Source: Eremomyces bilateralis CBS 781.70
Taxonomy: Eukaryota; Ascomycota; Dothideomycetes; Eremomycetales; Eremomycetaceae
Length of the DNA: 64,000 nt
Direction of reading: 5' to 3'
Assembly (NCBI RefSeq): GCF_010015585.1
Contig: NW_022985071.1
Location: forward strand, 385,542-449,541
Below, one piece after another: positions 44,131 to 53,038 of this stretch; position 1 is the first letter of the stretch, and every line of letters begins with the position of its first letter. Below the pieces are notes generated by a model that ran no database searches, was not told the DNA's origin, and was given only the letters and a program-made list of their open reading frames with translations. Both the position numbers and the translations under genes were made by a program.

Positions 44131-45614
44131 TCATATCGCCATCCCCGGTCTTGGATGCCCATACTTCTCATATCCCGACTCGTCAACAACGCTCTGTAGA
44201 TACCTATCAGCAAATTCCTTAACCAAACCCTGGTGGATAGGGCCACTTACGAAATCTTGTACAACATGAATCCGATCCTTCGGAATGATCCGCTCCTCAC
44301 TCCCGTCCGAGTTCGTGCGATTCACGTTGCCGTTTGCGTTTCTCGCCATATTGTTGGACCACGCTGGGCCAGGGGACTTCGAAGAGCTAGTGCTGAGATT
44401 GGCGAACTCAACGGCAGGTTCTTTAATGATGCGAGCAGAGCGGGGACCGGAGCCGGCGGAATTATTGTGGTAGTAGTTCTGGTACTGGCCGCGGCGGCTG
44501 GCTTCAACGGATTTAGAGACGAGGAATTTGAGGGTGGGGAGGCAAGAGACGACGATTGCTAGATTCATCAGTCAGAATTTGAGGGCTCCGAGGGAAATAG
44601 AGAGTTAGAAGTGGGAATTGGGAGCTTACCGACAGCGGACTCGAGAATCGACCAGAAAGCCAACCAGATGGGATCGGCTTGGTGCGTCAAGGGATTGGTC
44701 ATAACGATGCGGACGATTGCGAAAGCTATGATAAAGAAACTGATGGAGAAAACTCCAGCGAGTGCGAGTTTCTGTTGTCGGCTGACTTGGAGGTTTCTTA
44801 AGAGAGCAAGAGGCACAGACATGACTGGATTGGGTTAGATATGCAGGTGGCATAGACTTCCACATACTTACTCAGAATGTCTGTCCCAATATCGGTCCCT
44901 GCAGCAAAGCGTAATGACAAGTTGGATATACGGATATCGCGCTCCTTTTCGCATTGACCTTGATCAAACGTCAGTGGATATCTTGCAAGAAGAACAATAG
45001 CTACTCACCAAGGATGAAATAATGACTGATCGGTTGGCATGATCCTAGTTGAAGGCCAATGTTGACAATATATGTAGAAATAATAAGAACAAGGACGGTC
45101 CACCACCACCAGATCAGTCGATTCTTTGTCTTGGGAAGAAGGCGCCTGAAGAAGAGCATGAAGCTAACCTTAACCGCCCAAAGATTGGTCCAGAACAGAA
45201 TTATCATGCCGAATTGGAACCGGAGAAACAGTTGGACACCAATGATCGATTCGGGGGTGATGTCCAACGTGTACCATAGAATGCCCACGTGGTAGAGCTG
45301 TGGCATGCAAATTTGATACAAGATGCAGTATGTCAGGAAGCATGCCATGGCAAATATAACTGCATAGTCGTCGTCGAATAGCTTTCTTGCCATGATTGTC
45401 CTGATCGATAGGCGCAATACGGTGAAGACAATCGAGACGGTAATGCAAACCCACATCGTGGTCTGTGACGACGGATTAGTCTCATATTTCGACGGCTATT
45501 CATTCTCGGATTGGAACATACCTGCAAAGCCGGTCTCGTTATCTTCACTAGCTCGTCTTCTGCCTTATCCTGCGCGCGAATGACATGCTTCGCGAAATGA
45601 ACGAGAGCATCCAT
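44131..45614 (-). CDS. Fungal rhodopsin-domain integral membrane protein (five exons)
   Basis: Model on the minus strand: exons 45614-45522, 45462-45009, 44958-44872, 44824-44630 and 44558-44131, 418 aa with consistent phases; introns 47-71 nt. Membrane segments are MWVCITVSIVFTVLRLSIRT, KLFDDDYAVIFAMACFLTYC (with the family DDDYA motif), FGMIILFWTNLWAVKVSFML, IWWWWTVLVLIISTYIVNIG, DIGTDILIMSVPLALLRNL, FSISFFIIAFAIVRIVMT and SAVAIVVSCLPTLKFLV. The loop between helices 4 and 5 carries LGSCQPISHYF and GQCEKERDI, including the family Cys residues. The C-terminal tail is hydrophilic, Ser/Asn-rich, and ends near GYEKYGHPRPGMAI. It belongs to the same family as the proteins at 1699 and 10111. Intron positions differ between the three, so they are old paralogues rather than recent tandem copies. 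Function: membrane protein of unknown ligand. Confidence 0.85.
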
Positions 45615-47657
45615 CTTGTCTTTGTTTCCTTCACACACACTTGGTGTTAATCCGTCCCGTCCGGATCATGCGGATTTTGAAGTCGCTACCATAAATGGTA
45701 AGGAATGTCCACGGCACCGTTCGCGATTCGCAGTAGCTAAATAATCCAGAGGCAAGTTCACACGAAGGCTTTTTTTCCAGACCCTAAGCCTTGTAGATAA
45801 TATTCGTGCGTATCAAACGCGACGACCATCCAAGGTAAATGAGACAGAAATCTATCAGTACGACTTGTGTCCCCGATACGACGTCCAGCGGCATCTCACG
45901 CTAAAGGAATGTCCGGTTTTGAGCCGTTGCGAGGAGATGCGAGGAGCTGCGAGGAGCTGTTGGGTATATGTCAACGGTCCAGCGACAGGATTATCCAGGA
46001 AAGTTGACATGGCAGTATCAAGGGCTCATAGAGACGCCAATGATGGAATTTATGAGATAGTATATGAACGTAATTAGCGGGAGCCGCAAAGCCAAGCCCT
46101 GCGTCGTAGACCCAACTGATGTGAGAGGTTCAGGCATATGACAAACAGGGACATCGCGGACAAGACATTCCATAATAAATTCTGACTTACTGTATAATGC
46201 TGGGAATGTTTACTCGAGGCGGGACGGAAACTGGAGCTGTGCCAGCACACCCGACCCGACTATGGGCGTAGAACGTTTCTAGAATGAGCGCATTTCCAAA
46301 GGACCCTCACATGGAGTATTCTCTGAGCAACATTGTCGTATAGAGCTCGATGAGACCAGTATCCGGCACCCGCCGTCCAATTGAAGAGGAGCCATATATG
46401 ATGCTGCAGAGAACCCAGCCCAGGATTCCATGTCCCATCCTGAATTCTTCGTTGGCAGGTGGGGTAAAGAATACGTCTTGCTAGGTACCACGACGACGCC
46501 GAGGGATCCGAATTGGTTTAATATAGAAGCCTGTTACCCGTATAACGGCCGATAAAGATCGCTGCCGTCGTGACCCACTGGAACTGGAACCAACAACGGC
46601 CGCTCATACCTATTGATGGGATGGGATAAGGATTCCGTATATCACCCACGGCCGCCCGCATTGACACCGTCGTCCATATTCCTAAGCTCTTCTAGCGTTC
46701 TGATCACCGCCGAGGACCATGTCATGTTTCGAATACATCGATGCACCAGGAGAGTTGGGATGGGACCGTGATCAGCGATGCCATATTGTGATGAGATGAG
46801 GACGGCCCTAGGCTATCGGAACCCGGAAGATAACGTCAAGAGTCCGAGAACAGACCTATTCTACGACTAGGAATCTCAACCAACATGCATGATAAAGTAA
46901 ATGAGAAAATTCTTGTCGTTGGAGGCTGGCTTTCATTCGTTCGGAGTGTACCCGTACAGGGAGAGTCATGCCCTCGCTGATCCAAAGGGAAGAGGTACCG
47001 AATACTGATTCTCCACCAAAGCTGTATGTTTCTGACAGGAAAACGCGTCCACGCAGTAAGGATTTCCATGTACACCGCTAGAGGATTAGCTACATGGCTT
47101 CTTATTACTGTCATGAAGACGGTCCATGGCACTTCGGCTGGAGAACACCAACCTGCGTCTCCGGTTGCTTCGAGAATGGCTACCCACGTCCCTCGATCGT
47201 TCGCGTCATCTCACCTGAGCAGGATTATGGGATGGCCCGTATACAGCGCGGTTGCAGATAAATTGGATAGGAATATGCCGGAGCGCAATTTTCTGCCCTG
47301 ATATGTTGTTTCGAAGTCCTGGGAGGAATGTCAGATAAATCGATTGTTTGCCTGAGGCATGAATCCAGCTTCACCATAACCCCTTTTGATCACAGCACGG
47401 CGCTCCACTCTCCAGATCTGTACAATGTTTTCCCAGGGGCTTTGCGATAGGAATGATTTCCATCTGTATGTATACGACACGCTGCGTAACGGTAGCAATT
47501 ATCATTATATGGTATATCTCGAGACACGCTCTATTGCCGTCTTTGGAGCGAATGTCGCTCCAGTAGATGGAAATCCCCTAAAAGGTTCGAAGCATAGCGA
47601 AAAAGATTCCGCTCCGGTGCTAAAACATTGCCAATTTCCATCTTGTCACCCCCCCAC
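45615..47657. other. Gene-free stretch of about 2 kb
   Basis: No supported coding region. It contains a short tandem repeat, three 10-bp copies of TGCGAGGAG(A/C), at about 45928-45957. Frames reaching 100-180 codons near 47386-47934 run antisense into the FAD oxidoreductase and are shadows. Confidence 0.5.
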
Positions 47658-50088
47658 CTACCATCCACCAAATAGTCCATCAAAAAAGCCGCCGATGAAT
47701 CCCCAGAGTCCTCCCCTAGAAGTAGATGTTGGCTGGCTTGGAGTGGGGACTATAATTTTCGTAGGCTCTGGTGCGAGCGACGTCGTATCCACTAGGACAG
47801 TAGAAATTGGCGTACTCCCTGGGAGAGATGGTGACGACGGAGCGAAGCTGGTGGGTGCGGACGATCCAAGGCCCGAAGACCCGCTAGGACTAGGTGAGGA
47901 CGGTGAAAGGATGCTCGACGAAGAGTTTGTGTAGCTTGGTGATGATACTGGAGGATTTGGCGACGATGCAGGCGGTTGCCCAGACGGTTGCCCAGACGGC
48001 TGTCCAGATGGTCGCCCAGTCGGTTGTCCAGATGCGGATGACCCCGGTGGTCCAGGCTGTCCAGCTCGACACAATTTGCCCGTATCAAGGTCGGAGGTCC
48101 AACTCTCACTCCCAACACCCTCCATAACATACAAGCTCTCGCTCGGGTCGTACCGCCTCTTCACATTCCGGAGCGTCGGATAATTGCTCTCGCCAAAGAA
48201 ATCTTTCTGCCACGTCGACAGGAACGCGTTCGCCTCGTGCATGTACGCGCCAGTGTTGGGTTCCCATTTCTGCCACTCGGGCTCCGTGTTCTCGTTGATC
48301 CACGCTGCGCACTCCTTGAGCTTCTTGCTCGGGACCAGCTCGCCCGGGCTGACGATCGCCGTGTTCGCGACCGCGTGGATGTACGTCTGGCGCCACGCGG
48401 GATTCAGGCCGCCGCGACGCTCGCGGGGGACGTTTGCGGGCCCTTTGCCGGAGACCATCGTTAGGACGATGACGGCGCCGACGAGGTCGACCTGCGGTTT
48501 CGCGATCGCTCGAATCTGGTTCTCGAGTTGTGGGGTGGGGATTTCTAGGCTGGATTTCCGAACCAGACGACCGGACTGCATCGCCTCGTATGCTACAGGC
48601 AATTCATTCTCGTGTGTCGAAGACCAGGAGTAGTAATCGGGGTATTCCGTACGCGGCGCGTAGGTAATCTTAAGGGTGCTGTTGTATATGGTCGTGAGCT
48701 GATCGACCACGGGCTGAACGATGGAGTCCAGGTATGCCGTATCGTGATCGAAGGTGAATAGATCGACGTAGGTGACGGGGCCATGGGCGGTGTCATTCCA
48801 TCCAGGAACGAACTGCCCGACCAGAAACCCTTGCGCAGAGTAATAGGTTCCTCCAATACCTTTGTCCATCCAAGTCGGCAACTTGCCAGCAATGATTGCT
48901 GTTGCCTTCCAAGCAGCAGCGATACTGGAGTTGGTATCCGCGGTTGCTTTGACCATGAGCGAAGAAGTGGTCACTCGAGGCGTGGGATAGGTCTTGATCA
49001 CATATTCAGTGACAACACCGTAAACACCAGGCCCACCCTGTTCCATGTTAGCAGTCATATCTGGGAACGGCACTGCAAGTCTTACCCCTCGAATTGCGAA
49101 GAACAAATCAGTGTTCTTGTGATCGTTGCAGATATAGACTTTTCCGGTAGTCGTCACGACGGTTGCTTGCAGGACGTTGTCGGAAGCCATCCCATGGGAG
49201 GAACTGAGAGGGCCATGGCCTCCGCCGCCTAGATGACCACCTAAACCGACTGACGCCGTACCACCACCCACAGTTACGCGCCCGACGCGATGCGCTGCCT
49301 GATAGACTTCGCCCCACGTCAGCCCTGTGCCGACGATCATGGCATTGTAGGACTCCTGGTTCCGACCACCGCCACGGGGCGTCCAGGTGGCATCGTAGCG
49401 AATGCTTTTGAAATTCCTCGTGATGATAGAGAGGGCGTATGCACCGACGGAACTGTAGAACTACTCAGCATGTGTTCGAAGATCAGAGGTCGTCTACATA
49501 CCGTCCGTATAAGTCATGTCCCGTGCCCTTGACGACGATGCGGATGTTCCGGTCGGCGGCCCATTTCATGGCCGTTGCGATCTGTTCCTCCGACCATGCA
49601 TCGACGATGAACCGCGGATATCCTCCGTACGTGCATCCTCGATCTTCCGAGTAACCGGTGCTGTCAGGCGGAATACAGCTGTTGTTGGCCCAGATCGGAA
49701 ACGCGACGCTCTCCGGTTGAGACCGGTGGAAGTGGGAGTCCGTCCATCCGGATTTGACGGCGGTGCAGTCCACGTTCGAATTCAGGGGGTTGCCAGGCCA
49801 GCAGGTTGATGCAGCCGGGGCGGATTTGATCAGGACCCCGTTGATACTCCTATTCAACGCGGCCCAATCTTGCTCGGACGGCCATTGACGATCGTACGGC
49901 GTCACCTTGCATTGAGCGACCGCCGCCTTCATCTGTATACCCTGGACCTCTATCTGCTCATCAGGAGCCATCTGCTCCGCGGTCTCGGTGTAGTTCACCT
50001 CGCGTCTAAGTTTCCATGATGAAGGAGAGGACGTCGCGAACGCGACCTGAAATAGCAACGAAACAAGAAACAACAACATCTTCTGCAT
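47658..50088 (-). CDS. Secreted FAD-linked oxidoreductase (BBE-like) with Ser/Pro-rich repetitive tail (three exons)
   Basis: Model on the minus strand: exons 50088-49502, 49452-49086 and 49037-47658, 777 aa. MQKMLLFLVSLLFQVAFATS is a clear signal peptide. The FAD-binding domain has VVKGTGHDLYGR with the flavin His at about 191, completed across intron 1 by RSVGAYALSIITR. It continues with TVGGGTASVGLGGHLGGGGH, LSSSHGMASDNV and FFAIRG|GGPGVYGVVTEYV. Intron 2 (48 nt) is a multiple of three and has no stop, so unspliced RNA would still be read through; the spliced join restores the family motif. After the BBE C-terminus (RYDPSESLYVMEGVGSESW) comes a tail of about 150 residues rich in Ser, Pro and Thr. 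It starts with five G-[QR]-P-[ST] units and ends with a Gly/Phe/Trp hydrophobic segment. The tail looks like an O-glycosylated stalk, perhaps wall- or membrane-associated. Substrate unknown. Confidence 0.88.
47974..48033 (-). repeat. Five 12-bp coding repeats (Gly-Gln/Arg-Pro-Ser/Thr)
   Basis: Units start at 47974, 47986, 47998, 48010 and 48022 on the plus strand. Read on the minus strand they encode G-Q-P-T, G-R-P-S and three G-Q-P-S units at the junction between the FAD oxidoreductase domain and its Ser/Pro-rich tail. The first two units are identical at base level, which suggests ongoing slippage. Confidence 0.85.
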
Positions 50089-50507
50089 CTTCAACCCTTC
50101 ACCGGTGTTCGATACGGAAAGATTCAAAAAGTGAGCGGACGGCTCTTCATAGATCCTTAAACGAGCGGAGGATCACGAAGAGGCTTTGTACTGGTACAAA
50201 CGAGAGACAGTGAAATATTGAACGACACGAATAGAACGGAATGGTAAGCAACCGTAAGAGATGGGCGATCACCTGTCAAATAAGTGGTGTATAGGACGCA
50301 TATTAACCAACATTGGCTCATCTTAAGCTCTCCTCCCTTGGGAGAACGCTGCACGTCGCTACCGTACTGCTGGGCAGGCGAGCGTCTGGCGGACGAATCT
50401 GGATCAAGTGAATACAATCCTAGTATGAGATCCAGGATGTATTGATTATCAGAACCTGCACGCGTTGGTCGACGAGAGAGGTGTGTCCCTGCAGGAATTG
50501 ATGAAGT
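50089..50507. other. Intergenic region upstream of the FAD oxidoreductase
   Basis: No gene seen; presumed promoter of the minus-strand FAD oxidoreductase gene. Confidence 0.45.
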
Positions 50508-50840
50508 TTAGATGGGCTGGCATTTCAGCCATGTGGCCGAGATTGGGATACCGCATCTGACAAGGATCAGCATCACCGTTTCGAGTGCATCCCAGGGATT
50601 CCCAGTCCTTTCCAGCTGCTGCTGTGCCGCTGTCATTTTAGTCGTATCCGAAGATAAACCAGAGGGTGGATGAGACACGCTCAGGCCCTTCAAGGATACT
50701 TTCTTGTTGCTCTTGGCTCGATTCGGAGTTTTTGAAATACCACGCAATATATTTGCGGGAAGAGCCTCTAAAGCTTGATCAATGGGCGGCTTCCGATTCA
50801 TCGCTGCACGACGATCAGGAGTGGGATCAAAGGATTGCAT
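50508..50840 (-). CDS. Possible small hypothetical protein
   Basis: A 110-codon frame starts at the ATG at 50840 (MQSFDPTPDRRAAMNRKPPI); the frame is open further upstream without an obvious better start. The protein is basic in the middle (ISKTPNRAKSNKKVSLKG) and ends with a hydrophobic segment (TVMLILVRCGIPISATWLK) that could be a single membrane anchor. I do not recognise a family. It could equally be chance open frame between two larger genes. Confidence 0.35.
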   Translation of the reverse strand: MQSFDPTPDRRAAMNRKPPIDQALEALPANILRGISKTPNRAKSNKKVSLKGLSVSHPPSGLSSDTTKMTAAQQQLERTGNPWDALETVMLILVRCGIPISATWLKCQPI

Positions 50841-51076
50841 TGTTGTCCTGTCAGTAGCGATGTGGCGAACATCAAATGAAAGAGTACTTGCATCAATCCC
50901 ACCGCAGTGGGTCACCGCAACGCAGGATTCATGTGAACGTAGCGGAGAATTGAACGGAAGTAACTGAAATGGCAGAATAATTGCCTTTTGCCGTCTATCT
51001 ACACAAACAGACAGAATGCTGAACACCGATGATGTCGCCAAGCCGTGCTCTATTCAAATGCCAAAGAAAATCCACC

Positions 51077-52289
51077 CTACTCCGCGCGAGTCTTTCTGAA
51101 GAAGTCCATGACGCCGGTGAAGACCACAAGCAAGATCCCTCCTCCAGGACCAAGTCGAAGGACCTTGGGAAGGAATCCTTTGTAGAGTGCACTGAAACCC
51201 TCCTCACGCATGACGACGCCGAGCGATGGCCAGGCCCAGTTGTACTTCATCACACCGCCCGGAACCTTGGGTGTATTCTGGATCCGCGACTTCACGACGT
51301 CCATCGGGGTATTCAACATGGTGCCGACCGTACCGCCAATGGAACCGGAGATCAGGTCATTGATCATCTGCTTGCCCTTATCCTTCGACTGCGGCATCAA
51401 GGCCCGAACTTGGAAGATACAGCCGAAGTATCCTGAATTCCATAGAACGTGTCTCCACATGGTGCTCTCCAGGCCTTGGTAGAGGGTCAACACTCCTTCT
51501 TGGGCGATGATCTTTCGTACGCAATCTATCATGCCGTTGTATTTGGCCGCCTGGGCCTTGTCTTGGAGGCGGATCTTGACGAGTTCGAATGGAACGACGA
51601 CGAACGACTCGGTCGCACCGGCTGAAGCACCAGTAAGTATAGAGAGGGATTGGTTCATCTGCGGCATTCCGAACACCTTTCGCCAGACTTTGCCCCATTC
51701 GTCGTTCGCGGCGAATTTGGTAGCACTGGATTTGGATTAGATAATACATAACAAATCGGGCTGCACTCGGCTTCCTACCGCTTGGGTGCTTCCATCATAA
51801 TCGGAGCGGAAATGCCTCGATATAATCTCGAAAACCTGCCTGGGTTTAGCTGGGTCCTAAAAGAGTAGATGGCTGCGTTCGTACCCCTCATTCCTGATGA
51901 TCTTCCTGAAGCAGTCTACCATGCCACTGTATGCTTCTTCTCCGACTTCTTTCCCCGTTTGTATCTGACTATGTATCCGTGAGCGACATCGTGGAGGTTA
52001 GGTTGTAGAGAACATACACTCTTGTTTTGACCACATCGAGCGGGTACCTGGTAACATGTTAATTCGGCACGGTGATTGCTGTCAGATGATAGCTTACATA
52101 ACAAGAATCTATCCATTCATATCATTAGTATGAGTCCCAAAGAACTTGTGATTGTTGGTGCATACCTCAGAAACACCAGCAACCGCACCTGTCAGGGGCT
52201 GAGGTTAGACTGTGCGACCATTGCGAAGGATTGCGAAGCTTACCGGCGGCGAACTGGTATATGAATGGCAATGGCTTCTCGGTCGACAT
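51077..52289 (-). CDS. ODC1: Mitochondrial 2-oxodicarboxylate carrier (seven exons, 11-nt microexon)
   Basis: Model on the minus strand: exons 52289-52244, 52188-52166, 52108-52098, 52047-52018, 51968-51885, 51835-51779 and 51725-51077, 299 aa, the usual carrier length. Spliced, it starts MSTEKPLPFIYQFAAGAVAG and continues VSEILVMYPLDVVKTRVQIQ, with the first PxDxxxxR carrier motif assembled from four exons. Then come EEAYSGMVDCFRKIIRNEG, SRLYRGISAPIMMEAPKRAT, repeat 2 PFELVKIRLQD with YNGLE-like LYQGLESTMWRH, WNSGYFGCIFQVR, and repeat 3 MLNTPMDVVKSRIQNTPK. It ends RLGPGGGILLVVFTGVMDFF. These are hallmark sequences of yeast Odc1/Odc2, inner-membrane exchangers of 2-oxoadipate and 2-oxoglutarate used in lysine metabolism. 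The introns are 49-57 nt. It diverges from DNA2. Confidence 0.93.
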
Positions 52290-53038
52290 GATGGCTGGAT
52301 GTCTTGATGGCCTGTCTATGTGATATGCGATCTAGAGATACGCCGAGAACAACCAGCGGTCAAGGACTCGGATGGAGGAGAGAAGAAGGGAGGAGAATAT
52401 AAACGTGGTAGTCTATTGGCCTGAATGAAAGCAGGATACCTTTGCTAACCAACAATCTCGACAAGAAAGCCGAAAAGTGAAGCTTCACGGCAAAGATTTC
52501 AACGATTCAATGGCGTCCAGCTACTATCGCGAATGCGCGACTGGAGAAAGTCCAAGCGTTCGTCATGGAATCTGCCGAAGGGTGAGGGAGCTCGGCTGCG
52601 TTCCGATTTTGTTGTGGAGTTAGGAGTTTAGGAGAACCCCTGACTCGGGGCACGTGCCCTGGTCAGGAGCCCCAATGGCCAATCGCTTGGAGAAGCGAGA
52701 TCGGAGATGGAGAGATGCGATAAGATAAGATTTTGGGCTCTCAGTCCAGGTCTCGGATGTTAGGTGTCAAGGCGTTAAGGAGGGAGGGAGGGACATGGAG
52801 CCTCTGAGTAAATTAGTAAGGCAGCAATCCAACAAAGACACCAAGGCACCAAGGCACCAATACACGAGCTCTCCACGACGCGTCTGTCCAACGTCACGTC
52901 TTTTTGTTGCTCCGACGCGTCCATAGTTTGTCCACAGTTTCAATACCAGCTGGAGAGGCCATGTCCCTCTGCTAACCGCCAGCGCTACTACCACGACACC
53001 TACCGATGTAACTGCTATTATCATCCCTCTCGCCTACC
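52290..53038. promoter_or_regulatory. Divergent promoter region between ODC carrier and DNA2
   Basis: The 749 bases between the two ATGs contain two ACGCGT hexamers (MluI cell-cycle box core) at 52878-52883 and 52915-52920. These are 119-161 bases upstream of the DNA2 start codon, with an ACGTCA element at 52891-52896 between them. MCB sites drive G1/S expression of replication genes in yeasts, which fits DNA2. Confidence 0.5.
52878..52920. promoter_or_regulatory. Two MCB-like ACGCGT sites upstream of DNA2
   Basis: ACGCGT at 52878-52883 and 52915-52920, 37 bases apart start to start. The hexamer is palindromic and rare in non-coding DNA of this composition. The assignment to MBF-type control is an inference from yeasts. 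Confidence 0.5.

Noticed and set aside
47386-47934. 182-codon plus-strand frame
   Set aside because: The C-terminal half is antisense to the Ser/Pro-rich tail of the FAD oxidoreductase, and the rest has no motif; a shadow frame.
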